Assembly (NCBI RefSeq): GCF_027571405.1
Contig: NZ_CP092968.1
Location: forward strand, 2,502,001 to 2,566,000
Reading direction: 5' to 3'
Length of the DNA: 64,000 bases
Source of the DNA: Methylocystis parvus OBBP
GTDB taxonomy: Bacteria; Pseudomonadota; Alphaproteobacteria; Rhizobiales; Beijerinckiaceae
The notes beneath the pieces were generated by a model that worked only from the letters and a program-made list of their open reading frames with translations, did no database searches and had not been told where the DNA came from. Shown piece after piece: positions 51,990 through 60,581 of this stretch. Position 1 is the first letter of the stretch, and every line of letters begins with the position of its first letter. Made by a program: the position numbers and the translations under genes.

Positions 51990-53243
51990 TTAGATACCGA
52001 ATGCAACGTAACCGGCGGCGATTGCGACAACCCACGCTGCGGCCATCGACAAGACAAGGCCCGGCACGATGCGCGCTGAAAATTCAGTCGAACCCGCTCC
52101 AATTGCCATAGCGACTTTCGCCAAGGCATTGCTCGTCAACGCTGCCAGAATTGGGACCAAGGCGTCTCGTGTTTCGAGCTTTCCTGCGGCGACGAGGGAA
52201 GCGACAGAGATTGCAGAAGAATGGGCGTCGACGATCCCGGCAAGTGCCGATCCGACGATAATCCCGGCTTCTCCCAGCGAATCCCTCAGCGCTGCGGCTA
52301 CGATCAGCATCAACGCCATTAACGAGGCGAGGGCAAAGGCAGCCGGGAGACTGAATGCCCGTCCCTCTTCGAGGGACGACGATGTTTCCGGCGCTCGGCG
52401 ACCCAGCGCAAATGCGAAACCATAAATCGCCGCGACGATCCCGCCGGCGGCTAGCATTGGAGCTACCTGTAAGAATGTTGGTTGACTGACTGCGAAGATC
52501 AAAAGCGCCGATTGTATGAACGTTGAAACCGTCGAGAAGGCTGCTCCAGATACCGCGGCGGTCATTCCTGTCGGGTCCTTCGCTGCATAACTGGCCATAG
52601 AACCGATCGTCGCCGTACTGGAGACAAAGCCCGATGCAAGTCCTGAGACCGGGAGACCGTACTGCGCGCCGAAGAGTCGCGTCGCGACATGCCCGCAGGC
52701 CCCGATCGCGAGTACGAGGATGACCAGAAGCCAGATATTGTGTGGATTTATCGCCTGATATGGTCCGAGATAGCGATTTGGGAGCTGTGGCCATACAACA
52801 AAAGTGGCTATGGCGAAGACAAGGCCGTCGTTGACTTCGGCTTCGGTGAGCGTGGCCTTGATGAAGCCATGTACGGAATTCTTCGCGGCAAAGATAACCG
52901 CCACCATTGCGCCAAGACCGGAAGCCAGCGGCGCGTCCGACATTGTAAGGCCGCCCAGGAGCCGCGTTGCTAGCAGGCCGACTTCGGTGGTCAATCCCGG
53001 ATCAGTGTCCCGATCCCTGAAGTATGACACTGCGGCCAACGCCGCGACGGCGCCCTCCGTCACACCGAGAAGATTCTCACCGCCGACATGCATTGCAATC
53101 GCGCCGATTATCGCGGCGAGCGCGAATGTTCTGACGCCCGCCTGCCGTCGTGCGAGACCCTCTCCTTTGCTGCGTTCTCGCTCGAGGCCGATCATCAGGC
53201 CGACAGCGAGCGCGACCGAAAATTCCGACCAGGGATACGTCAT
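51990..53243 (-). CDS. MgtC/SapB-like membrane protein with DUF4010
   Basis: 417 residues from the ATG at 53243 (GGAGCAGGGGG just upstream; a GTG at 53261 is possible). The N-terminal part is MgtC-like: FSVALAVGLMIGLERERSKGE and GVRTFALAAIIGAIA. The rest is the DUF4010 region with eight or more helices (GLASGFVSSTATIGSMA, AGIVDAHSSAISVASLVA). MgtC-like proteins modulate Mg2+ or ATP-synthase related stress; the DUF4010 fusion is uncharacterised. Confidence 0.9.
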   Translation of the reverse strand: MTYPWSEFSVALAVGLMIGLERERSKGEGLARRQAGVRTFALAAIIGAIAMHVGGENLLGVTEGAVAALAAVSYFRDRDTDPGLTTEVGLLATRLLGGLTMSDAPLASGLGAMVAVIFAAKNSVHGFIKATLTEAEVNDGLVFAIATFVVWPQLPNRYLGPYQAINPHNIWLLVILVLAIGACGHVATRLFGAQYGLPVSGLASGFVSSTATIGSMASYAAKDPTGMTAAVSGAAFSTVSTFIQSALLIFAVSQPTFLQVAPMLAAGGIVAAIYGFAFALGRRAPETSSSLEEGRAFSLPAAFALASLMALMLIVAAALRDSLGEAGIIVGSALAGIVDAHSSAISVASLVAAGKLETRDALVPILAALTSNALAKVAMAIGAGSTEFSARIVPGLVLSMAAAWVVAIAAGYVAFGI

Positions 53244-53454
53244 GCCCCCTGCTCCACGCACTTATGGCCGAAATCTGATCGAGTTCGGGCGCGACTGCTC
53301 TTATTGCCCAGTGCGAAGACAGGATCGTCGTGCGTGCGGAGGAGCATTTTCAGCTTGCGATAGATGATAATGGACAAATTCTCAATTGAGGCGTTGGCGA
53401 CAGGAGCGCCTCGGTCATTGGCGCCCTATAGCTGCATAGCTGCCCGGGAGGAGG

Positions 53455-54042
53455 TTAGCGATGACAGACGCTCTCGCCCTCATCACCGATGTAGTGGCTG
53501 ACGAAGGCGCCGAACCGCCGGCGCTGCGAAGGTTCGAGGCTATCGTATAACGCGCTAGATGCGTCTGCGATTTTGCGCAAGTCGTCGGCGCGAACGTTCA
53601 AAAGATCGGCTTGCATGCGCATATCGCTGATCGCGGTCCAGTCTCGATCGCCGCGCCCGCTGTCGGCTTTGGCTTTGCCTTCCTTGTCGTCCGTTCGTTG
53701 TGCCTCCCGCATCGTGGCTGCTCGTTGCTCGCGAAGCTTGAGCATCCTGTCCGCTCGGCGTTGGGCCATGTCGTGCAACGCTTTCTGCGTAGAGTCCCAA
53801 TTCTTGTCCTGTTCAGCCGTCAATCGAAGCTCCGCCTTGAAGCGGGCGATGCGAGCGTCGGCAACATCCAGAATTTGATTGACGGTCTGTCTGCACATCT
53901 CGTCACCATCGCGTCGATCGTGTGCGAGAGCGCTAGCGGGAAGAACCGTCGCAGCGGAGAGCGTCATCATTGTCACGATGACGGCGCTTCGGACGACTCG
54001 GCGCATATGCTTCGCCGACCCGGCGCAGTGATTGTTATTCAT
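53455..54042 (-). CDS. Exported Spy/CpxP-like LTXXQ protein
   Basis: 195 residues from the ATG at 54042 (AGGAAAC upstream); the frame extends to 54087. Signal peptide about 15-44 (VVRSAVIVTMMTLSAATVLPASALA). The mature part is helical, with the LTXXQ-type stretch LRLTAEQDKNWDSTQKAL, a charged middle, and a second related stretch AISDMRMQADLLNVRADDLRKI. Family members are periplasmic chaperone-like or stress-sensing proteins. Confidence 0.8.
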   Translation of the reverse strand: MNNNHCAGSAKHMRRVVRSAVIVTMMTLSAATVLPASALAHDRRDGDEMCRQTVNQILDVADARIARFKAELRLTAEQDKNWDSTQKALHDMAQRRADRMLKLREQRAATMREAQRTDDKEGKAKADSGRGDRDWTAISDMRMQADLLNVRADDLRKIADASSALYDSLEPSQRRRFGAFVSHYIGDEGESVCHR

Positions 54043-54210
54043 GGCTTGTTTCCTGCAACCTTCAAGAATACATTTCGATCCCGCCAAGCATTCGCTGTCG
54101 AGATGAAATTGCCGTGCGTTCGTCCAAAGTCAATGCCGCTGCCGCCGGCCAAGGAGCCGGCAGCAGTCACGAAATTATACGAAAGCCGCAATCGATCTGG
54201 CGGCGCTCTA

Positions 54211-54588
54211 CTAGCAGCCCCAAACCCAACCGACGCCCGGATCCCACCGCCAGCACGAATTGCCGCCGTATCCGCCGCCATAGCCGTAGCCACCATAACC
54301 ATAGCCCGAAGCGCCTGCGATTCCTGCGCCCAGGAGACCTGCCGCGGCGCCCGCTGCGCCAACCGCTGCGCCCGGAACGCCGTAGCCGTAGCGATAGCCG
54401 CGATGGTAGTGTCTACCGTAGCCGCGTCGATAGCCGCGGTAGTGAGCCTTTTCAATCGACGTATTGAGCCCCGTGCTCGCTGGGGCGGCAACGCTCATGG
54501 GGCCGGCAAAAGCATCTGTCGGGAGGACCGCCAGTACGGTAACGGCGCACAGCCCAGCGGCAAGAGCGGATGTCACATTCGTTCGCAT
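54211..54588 (-). CDS. Secreted Gly/Tyr-rich protein
   Basis: 125 residues with AGAGG eight bases before the ATG. Signal peptide 1-28 (AAGLCAVTVLAVLPTDAFA). The middle is a RGYxxGYGRHYHRGYRYGYG tract, then a small-residue helix GAAVGAAGAAAGLLGAGIAGA, then GYGGY repeats and a two-Cys end (NSCWRWDPGVGWVWGC). Same overall plan as the protein at 40349. A strong cargo-motif copy begins 127 bases upstream on the same strand. Confidence 0.75.
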   Translation of the reverse strand: MRTNVTSALAAGLCAVTVLAVLPTDAFAGPMSVAAPASTGLNTSIEKAHYRGYRRGYGRHYHRGYRYGYGVPGAAVGAAGAAAGLLGAGIAGASGYGYGGYGYGGGYGGNSCWRWDPGVGWVWGC

Positions 54589-55059
54589 TCCGAACCTCTC
54601 TTAGAAGACTGGATTTACTCCCCGCACGTCGCGGCCGTGTTGTCCGCTGCGACTGAGTTCCAATCAGAGTATTTGTTCGGAAACGTGAAGGCGTCGAGGA
54701 TCGGAAACTACGCAGGCCGAATTCAATGACGGAAGACCGACGGGCCAATCAGTAGCTTCGCATGCGCTCGCAAATGTCGGCACGGCGCTAGGGTCTTCCG
54801 AGTTCGCGGCGTTCAACCGTCTGCGACAACTGTGTCGAGGTGCATTCGAGTTGTTCGAACGAGGAGCGTGGCCGTCTGCCCTCTTGCAATCAAGCAAAGC
54901 ACATATTGTCTGAAATGCATCGATCGATCCCGCTCCGCAACCCGGCGGGCGTACAGCCGGATGGCGCCGGCTGAGGAGTTTGGTTAAGGCTTATCCGGCA
55001 GGGTCTCGGATGCGCCTAGAAGCGTTCCTTCACGAAGCATGCAGACTATCTTTGATGAT
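54589..55059. other. Intergenic stretch between cargo and trb operon
   Basis: 471 bases with no credible gene. The cargo motif (54696-54715) and, beside it, TTTCCGAAC in 54676-54684 lie here. This is the last motif copy; none is seen in the trb operon. Confidence 0.5.
54696..54715 (-). repeat. Cargo motif copy 12
   Basis: CTGCGTAGTTTCCGATCCTC on the minus strand, beginning 127 bases before the Gly/Tyr-rich gene's start, same strand. Confidence 0.6.
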
Positions 55060-55311
55060 TCATTGAGGCTCACGCTCGAATTTCTGGGTCAGGTTCTTGT
55101 CTTTGGGCTGCGCTCGTCTGAATCCACGATCGCTTTGCATGAATCGCTCCAGCATCGGAGAAATGAGTTTCGCCGGCTCGACAGGCTTTCCGGACTCGCG
55201 CGCAAGGATCTCGGCGTATGCGACGAGGCTCCTATGGAGGGTGGCAGACAAGATCACGGTGACCTTCACCGGTTTTTCATCTTCGATGACAGACAGTTTG
55301 AGCTTGGTCAT
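55060..55311 (-). CDS. DUF2274 protein of the trb operon
   Basis: 83 residues. The DUF2274 pattern is clear: KLKLSVIEDEKPVKVTVILSATLHRSLVAYAEIL, then EPAKLISPMLERFMQSDRGF (each within its region). It overlaps the trbI stop by four bases and ends the operon, its usual place in this trb type. Role in conjugation unknown. Confidence 0.9.
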   Translation of the reverse strand: MTKLKLSVIEDEKPVKVTVILSATLHRSLVAYAEILARESGKPVEPAKLISPMLERFMQSDRGFRRAQPKDKNLTQKFEREPQ

Positions 55312-56522
55312 CTGTGACCTCTTTGGGCGTCAACTTCAGCGCGCTCGCGATAGGGTGTGAAGTCCAGATCGCGCGTGACGATCACCCGCAACGGAAACCC
55401 TGGCCGGATGGTGAGCGTCGGCTGAATATTGAGATTGCGCCCGACGATCTGCTGTCCCGTCTGATTGAGACTTTGCGCGCCGCCGCGGCGCAACGCCTGG
55501 ATGAGGGCGTTTTCTTCGCCGGTTGTGCCAAGCTGCGTCCCGACGCCGAGGATGGTCGAAAGCGCGGCGGCGCCGGCAAGACGAAGCCAGTGATGGTCGA
55601 CTTCGTCCTCGAGCCCGGAATAGCCAGCGGCGTCGGCGCCGGGCTGCCGCTCGAGAACGATGGAGCGCCCATCGGGGAGAATGAGACGATTCCAGACGAG
55701 GAGCACGCGCGATTGCCCGAAGGCGATCTGCGAGTCGTAGACGCCGACGAGCTTGGCGCCCTGCGGGATAAGGAGGAACCGCCCGGTCGGGCTGTCATAG
55801 ACGTTCTCGGTGACTTGCGCGGTGATCTGGCCGGGAAGATCGGAGCGGATGCCGGTGACGAGCGCAGCGGGAATGACCGCGCCCGCCTGCAGGACATAGC
55901 GCGACGCAGGCGCGGCAAGACGATCGGGGCTGACAGTGCGCCGATCGGCGGGCGCGTTCACGAAAGCGAGCTTGCGATCCTGGATGTTCTGGACGTCGCT
56001 GGGATCGATTGGGGCCGGCTCGGTTGGAAGCGCCGATGCGTGGACGCTCGGATCAACCGTCGATCCTTGATCGCCCTCGGCAATACTCCACGGCCGCTCC
56101 CGCGCGCTGGTCGTAGCGAAGAGTTTGGCGGTGCGCGCCGCCTCGCGCTCCTGGCCGATGCGTTGTTGCTCGGGATCAGGGCCGGTCGACGGCAATTGTC
56201 CCTGGGCCGCGAGGATCGGCCGTCCGAGGTCGCCCGGGAGCGGCGGCCCGAGTTTTGGGACATTCTTCGGCAGGCCCGCATAATCGCGTGGCAAGGACGC
56301 GAGGCCGTCGGGCGTCGTCTTCGCGTCCGTATTGATGAGCTCCGGCGCGGGGCCGGAACGCGAGCGCCCCTGCAAGGCCCAGATGGTCAGGCCGAGAAGC
56401 GCGGCGGAGGAGACGCCCGCGAGCGCGATCAGAACGCGGCGCGAAAGGCGCGTGACCGCCGGTCGCTCGGGGTGAAGGCGTAACTCCTCGGCAAGCTTCT
56501 TCTCGTGCGCGGGCGCGCTCAT
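55308..56522 (-). CDS. trbI: Conjugal transfer protein TrbI (VirB10 family)
   Basis: 404 residues. An N-terminal cytoplasmic tail leads to one membrane helix (RRVLIALAGVSSAALLGLTIWAL, about 27-50), then a Pro-rich linker and the VirB10 barrel domain (LQAGAVIPAALVTGIRSDLPGQ, then GRFLLIPQGAKLVGVYDSQ). VirB10 proteins span the envelope and gate the outer-membrane pore. Overlaps trbG by ATGA. Confidence 0.95.
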   Translation of the reverse strand: MSAPAHEKKLAEELRLHPERPAVTRLSRRVLIALAGVSSAALLGLTIWALQGRSRSGPAPELINTDAKTTPDGLASLPRDYAGLPKNVPKLGPPLPGDLGRPILAAQGQLPSTGPDPEQQRIGQEREAARTAKLFATTSARERPWSIAEGDQGSTVDPSVHASALPTEPAPIDPSDVQNIQDRKLAFVNAPADRRTVSPDRLAAPASRYVLQAGAVIPAALVTGIRSDLPGQITAQVTENVYDSPTGRFLLIPQGAKLVGVYDSQIAFGQSRVLLVWNRLILPDGRSIVLERQPGADAAGYSGLEDEVDHHWLRLAGAAALSTILGVGTQLGTTGEENALIQALRRGGAQSLNQTGQQIVGRNLNIQPTLTIRPGFPLRVIVTRDLDFTPYRERAEVDAQRGHR

Positions 56523-57514
56523 ATGGCGGACCTTCCGTCGCTGCGCACGATCCGAACGAGCCTCTGGTCGTCGGAACCGAAGCGCAGCTCCGCTGCGGCG
56601 AAGAGCCGGTCGACGATCATGTGATTGCCGCGCACGCGATAATTGACGAGCTGGCTGTCGCCCGAGGCGCCGGTGACGAAGAGCGGCGGCATCTCGCCCT
56701 GGGAGACGCCGCGCGGGAATTCGATATAGACCTTGCGTCCGTCGTCGAAGGCGCGCAGCGGCCGCCAGGGCGCGGCGTCGCCCTCGATCGCGTAGCGGAA
56801 ATTGAGCCGGGCGAGATCGAGGCCGACGTCGACCGGCGCGGCGGCCTCGGCGGCGGCGTTCTGGCGGCGCAGCGCGATGAGCTCGTCCTGCGGATATTGC
56901 CAGGAGACCGAGGCCATGTAGGTCTTTTCGGTTGAGCGAAGTTCGAGATGATAGGTGCGCCGGTCGGTGTTGATGACGAGATTGGTCATCAGATCGGCGC
57001 GGGTGGGCTTGACCATGATGTGCGTCTTGCGGGCGTTCCCCGCGCGGCTTTCCGTATCGCCGATGATCCAGCGCACCGTGTCGCCTGCGGCGACGGGGCC
57101 GGAGCCGACGAGCTGCTCGCCATCCTGCAGGGCGATGTCAGTGATCTCGCCAGGGGCGGCATAGACCTGATAGAGCGCGCCCTCGGTGAAGGGATAGATT
57201 TGAACAGCGTTGATATAGCCGGCGCGGCGCGGCTCCATGCGCGCGGCGGCGTTGGCCTGTTCGATCCGCGCTTTCGGGTCGATGGGCTCGGGACGCTCGC
57301 CCTTGCCCCGCGCAAGGGATTTGAGCTGGCCGGGGAGCGGCAGAACCTTCGGGACTTCGACAATCTTGACCGGGCCAAGCGGATCGCTCTGCAGGTTCGC
57401 CGGGACGGGCAGATCGTCATAGGCGATCTCCGGCGGCTTGAAGCTCGAACAGGCGCCTAGCAAAGACGACGAGAGAGTGAGGCCTATAAAAGCCCGAAAC
57501 GGGAATGGCGTCAT
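56519..57514 (-). CDS. trbG: Conjugal transfer protein TrbG (VirB9 family)
   Basis: 331 residues with a lipoprotein-type signal (SSSLLGAC, Cys 22). The VirB9 domain has VQIYPFTEGALYQVYAAPGE (as VQIYPF...), DIALQDGEQLVG and TYHLELRSTEKTYMASVSWQYP, and the C-terminal IEFPRGVSQGEMPPLFVTG. It forms the outer-membrane core ring with TrbI. Overlaps trbF by ATGA. Confidence 0.95.
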   Translation of the reverse strand: MTPFPFRAFIGLTLSSSLLGACSSFKPPEIAYDDLPVPANLQSDPLGPVKIVEVPKVLPLPGQLKSLARGKGERPEPIDPKARIEQANAAARMEPRRAGYINAVQIYPFTEGALYQVYAAPGEITDIALQDGEQLVGSGPVAAGDTVRWIIGDTESRAGNARKTHIMVKPTRADLMTNLVINTDRRTYHLELRSTEKTYMASVSWQYPQDELIALRRQNAAAEAAAPVDVGLDLARLNFRYAIEGDAAPWRPLRAFDDGRKVYIEFPRGVSQGEMPPLFVTGASGDSQLVNYRVRGNHMIVDRLFAAAELRFGSDDQRLVRIVRSDGRSAI

Positions 57515-58194
57515 TGGCCAAGCTCCTTCGACCAGTTGATCGCGTGAATGAAAAGACCGAGCGGGTTCTTGCGCAGGCGCTCGGCGTCGCGGGGCGGCTG
57601 AACGATGATGGTGAGAATGGCGGTCCAGCGTTCGGTGGAAGCGAGGCTGGCGTTCTCGTAGCGGCGCTCAGTCCAGGCGACGCGAAAGGAATCGTCGGAG
57701 GCGCGAATGACGCTGGCGACGTCGACGGCGATCTGGACCTGACCGACCTTGGCGAAGGGGTCGTTCGCGCGGGCGTAGTCGTTCAAGGCCAGCGCGCCCT
57801 TGTCGGTGACGAAGTCATAGGCCTTGAGCCAGTTCTGCCGCACGACGATGGGGTCGGCCGGGATCGAGCGGACATGTTCGACGAAGCGGGCGAGATGCCA
57901 GGCGATCTGCGGATCGGTTGGCCGATAATCGGCGACGGCGGGCGCGACGGCTTGCGCTTCGCCGAATTTATCGATCTGCACGACCCAGGGAACGACCGAA
58001 CCGCGCGCATTCTGCCAGACAAGGGCGACGGCGAGACCGCCTGCGAGGAAGAGATTGCCGAAGGCGATCAGCCGCCAGTTCTTGGCCTGCACGCGGGCGG
58101 AGCCGATGCGCTCGTCCCAGACCTGCGCGGCTTTCTGGTAGGGCGTTTCGGGTTCGGGCGTGCGCCCGTAGCGCACGGAGCTTCGTTTGAACAT
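57511..58194 (-). CDS. trbF: Conjugal transfer protein TrbF (VirB8 family)
   Basis: 227 residues. A short cytoplasmic start, one membrane helix (LIAFGNLFLAGGLAVALVWQN, about 42-62), then the periplasmic NTF2-like VirB8 fold (VPWVVQIDKFGEAQAVAP, then IRASDDSFRVAWTERRYEN). It nucleates assembly of the inner-membrane complex. Overlaps trbL and trbG by a few bases. Confidence 0.95.
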   Translation of the reverse strand: MFKRSSVRYGRTPEPETPYQKAAQVWDERIGSARVQAKNWRLIAFGNLFLAGGLAVALVWQNARGSVVPWVVQIDKFGEAQAVAPAVADYRPTDPQIAWHLARFVEHVRSIPADPIVVRQNWLKAYDFVTDKGALALNDYARANDPFAKVGQVQIAVDVASVIRASDDSFRVAWTERRYENASLASTERWTAILTIIVQPPRDAERLRKNPLGLFIHAINWSKELGQ

Positions 58195-59447
58195 CAGCGG
58201 GCCTCGGACAAATTGACGGAGGCGCCGCCGCCATGGGCGTCGCCGGAGCGCAGGGCGTGGGCGGCGATCGAGACGCCGTGCGAGACGGATTGAGAGCGCT
58301 TGAGGCGCTTCGCCCAGGCGGGTTCGCCGGAGGCAACTTGAGAGGCTCCAGCGTCTGAAGCGACGCCACCGTCAGGCGGAGGGGCCGACGCGGCGCCGGC
58401 CGAAGCGAGTGGCCGCGCAGCCGAACCTCCCGAGCCGCCGCCAAAACCGCCAGGCGGCGTGGAAGGCGGCGCGCCGCCGCCGGGCGGCTGCAGCCCCCGC
58501 GAGGGCGGCAATGTCGCCGCGGCCTGCGTTTCGCTCCTTCCGGCGAGCCCTGCGGCCGCCCCGCCCGCAAACCGTAGGGCGCCATAACCAGCGGCCCCCG
58601 CGCCGCCCGCGACAAGCCCGGTCCCCACGACCGCGCCCGCGCCAAGCTGCGGGCCTCCCGAGACAATTCCATTGGCGATGCCGGGGCCGAAGATTCCGAG
58701 GCCGAGAAGCGAGAGGGCGGCGAGCACCAGCGCCATGGCGTCATCGACGGTGGGCTGGCCTGAGAATCCTTGCGTGAATTGCGCAAAGAGCGTCGAGCCG
58801 ATGCCGACGATGACCGCAAGCACCAGCACCTTCACGCCGGACGAGACGACATTGCCGAGAACGCGTTCGGCGAGAAAGGCCGTCTTGCCGAAGAGTCCGA
58901 AGGGAATGAGGACGAAACCGGCGAGCGTCGTCAGCTTGAATTCGATCAGCGTGACGAAGAGCTGGATCGCCAGAATGAAGAAGCTCAGGAGAACGATGAG
59001 CCAGGCGATGAGGAGAATGGCGATCTGGATGACGTTCTCGAAGAAGGAGACATAGCCCAAAAGCTGCGAGAGGGAATCGAGCAGCGGCCGGCCGGCGTCG
59101 ATCCCGACCTGGGCGACGCGGCCGGGCCGCAGGAAGTCGGCGGCGGATAGCCCGGCGCCGGCGGCCTTGAGGCCGAGCCCTGAGAAGCTTTCAAAGACGA
59201 TGCGGGCGAGATTGTTCCAATTGCCGATGAGATAAGCAAAGACGCCGACGAACAGGGTCTTCTTCACCAAGCGAGCGATGATGTCTTCGCCCTCGCCCAT
59301 GCTCCAGAACAGCGCGGCGAGAGTGACGTCGATGACGACAAGGGTCGTCGCCAGAAACCCGACCTCGCCGCCGAGCAGGCCGAAGCCGGAGTCGATGTAG
59401 CGGGTGAAGGTCTCGAGGAAGCGATCGATGACGCCGGTTCCGCCCAT
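58194..59447 (-). CDS. trbL: Conjugal transfer protein TrbL (VirB6 family)
   Basis: 417 residues with six or more membrane helices in the first 280 (LIAWLIVLLSFFILAIQLFVTLIEFKLT is typical, about residues 145-172). The C-terminal 130 residues are low-complexity, rich in Gly, Pro and Ala (PPSRGLQPPGGGAPPSTPPG). VirB6-type inner-membrane channel component. Confidence 0.93.
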   Translation of the reverse strand: MGGTGVIDRFLETFTRYIDSGFGLLGGEVGFLATTLVVIDVTLAALFWSMGEGEDIIARLVKKTLFVGVFAYLIGNWNNLARIVFESFSGLGLKAAGAGLSAADFLRPGRVAQVGIDAGRPLLDSLSQLLGYVSFFENVIQIAILLIAWLIVLLSFFILAIQLFVTLIEFKLTTLAGFVLIPFGLFGKTAFLAERVLGNVVSSGVKVLVLAVIVGIGSTLFAQFTQGFSGQPTVDDAMALVLAALSLLGLGIFGPGIANGIVSGGPQLGAGAVVGTGLVAGGAGAAGYGALRFAGGAAAGLAGRSETQAAATLPPSRGLQPPGGGAPPSTPPGGFGGGSGGSAARPLASAGAASAPPPDGGVASDAGASQVASGEPAWAKRLKRSQSVSHGVSIAAHALRSGDAHGGGASVNLSEAR

Positions 59448-59451
59448 GCGC

Positions 59452-59832
59452 TTACTCGCCCTTGCGCGCGGGCTTCGGCGACGCGCCGTCGGCGGGCGAG
59501 CGGTGCGACGGGAACATGTCGATCAGATGTTCGGCCGGCTCCGTCGTCGACTTTCGGCCCCCAAGAAAGCGCTTGCGCTCGTTTGCCCGGAGCGCCTTGC
59601 AGGCAGGATCGTCCGCCTCTTCGATGGGAAGCTGGGCGCAGCGCAAAAGCTCGGGATCGATGGCAGGCTCTCTCGATGGCGCGCCGCTTGGCAAGAGCGC
59701 CGCCGGTTTCGTTCGCGCCGCGACATCGGCGTCGCAGGCGGATTCGACGCCGATGAGCGCGATCGCGCCGATGACGATCCCAACGGCGACAAAGCCGATG
59801 TTTTCGGGCGCGAGCCATTCTCTCCAGTTCAT
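59452..59832 (-). CDS. TrbK-alt-like small membrane protein
   Basis: 126 residues from the ATG at 59832, with GGGGG upstream; a TTG at 59850 overlaps the trbJ stop. One N-terminal helix (IGFVAVGIVIGAIALIGV), then LRCAQLPIEEADDPACKALRANERKRFLG, the pattern seen in proteins annotated as alternative TrbK entry-exclusion proteins. The position between trbJ and trbL agrees. Confidence 0.85.
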   Translation of the reverse strand: MNWREWLAPENIGFVAVGIVIGAIALIGVESACDADVAARTKPAALLPSGAPSREPAIDPELLRCAQLPIEEADDPACKALRANERKRFLGGRKSTTEPAEHLIDMFPSHRSPADGASPKPARKGE

Positions 59833-59846
59833 GATGTGGCCCCCGC

Positions 59847-60581
59847 TCAATGAAACATCGCGACATTGCCGGGCTGATAGGCCTGGCCGGGCGTCACGAA
59901 GCGGCGCATCTGCTCGCGCGCCTGTTCCTGAGCTTCGGCGTTGCGTGCGAGTTCGAGGGATTGGGCGCGGCCTTGCGAGGCGAGGAGCGCGGTCACGTCG
60001 GCGAGTTGCTTGCTTTGCAACGCGAGAAGCTGATTGCCGGCCTGCGATGCCTGCAGGACGCCGAGCGCGGACTGGCTCGACGAGATGAGCGCGCCGGCCT
60101 CTGAGCGGGCCGTGTCGATGGATTGCACGATGCCGGCCTGAAGGCGCATCGCGTCCTGCAAGGCGGACAAAGAGTTTTGCCAGCGCTGCCTGGCGCCGTC
60201 GACAAGGCTCGCCGAACTCGCTGAGGCGTTGATGGGGCCATATTGCGTCGAGAAGGCCTGGTCGATCTGCTGCACGTCATAGGCGATGCGCTGAGCCTCG
60301 CGGAGCAGCTGTTGTGTTTGTGAGATAGACTGCTGGATTGTCTGCAGCGAGGAATAGGGAAGGTTCGCGAGGTTCCGTCCCTGATTGATCAGCATCCGCG
60401 CCTCGTTCTGGAGGCTCGTGATCTGATTGTTGATCTGCTGCAGCGTGTTTGCCGCGGTCAGGACGTTCTGGGCGTAATTGGTTGGGTCGAACACCATGAA
60501 TTGCGCCGAGGCGGGCGCGTTGAGAAATGTAAGCGAAAAAGCGAAAGCGCTCGCGGCTGCGAGGCGACGAATGCTCGTCAT
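59847..60581 (-). CDS. trbJ: Conjugal transfer protein TrbJ (VirB5 family)
   Basis: 244 residues from the ATG at 60581, which overlaps the trbE stop; upstream frame is the shadow of trbE. Signal peptide 1-27 (AAASAFAFSLTFLNAPASA), then a long helical protein starting VFDPTNYAQNVLTAANTLQQI and rich in Gln. TrbJ is the pilus-tip or adhesin-type VirB5 homologue. Confidence 0.94.
   Translation of the reverse strand: MTSIRRLAAASAFAFSLTFLNAPASAQFMVFDPTNYAQNVLTAANTLQQINNQITSLQNEARMLINQGRNLANLPYSSLQTIQQSISQTQQLLREAQRIAYDVQQIDQAFSTQYGPINASASSASLVDGARQRWQNSLSALQDAMRLQAGIVQSIDTARSEAGALISSSQSALGVLQASQAGNQLLALQSKQLADVTALLASQGRAQSLELARNAEAQEQAREQMRRFVTPGQAYQPGNVAMFH

Noticed and set aside
30567..54715. 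Reading the cargo motif as an EcfG general-stress promoter (GGAAC-N16/17-GTT)
   Set aside because: On the gene strand the motif reads TTTCCGAACC, not GGAAC, and a GTT at the right distance is missing in the copies checked. At 30586 GAAAAC-N16-GTT is only a weak match.
53611..54729. 372-codon plus-strand frame across the LTXXQ and Gly/Tyr-rich genes
   Set aside because: Antisense to two genes with signal peptides and ribosome sites; no domain.
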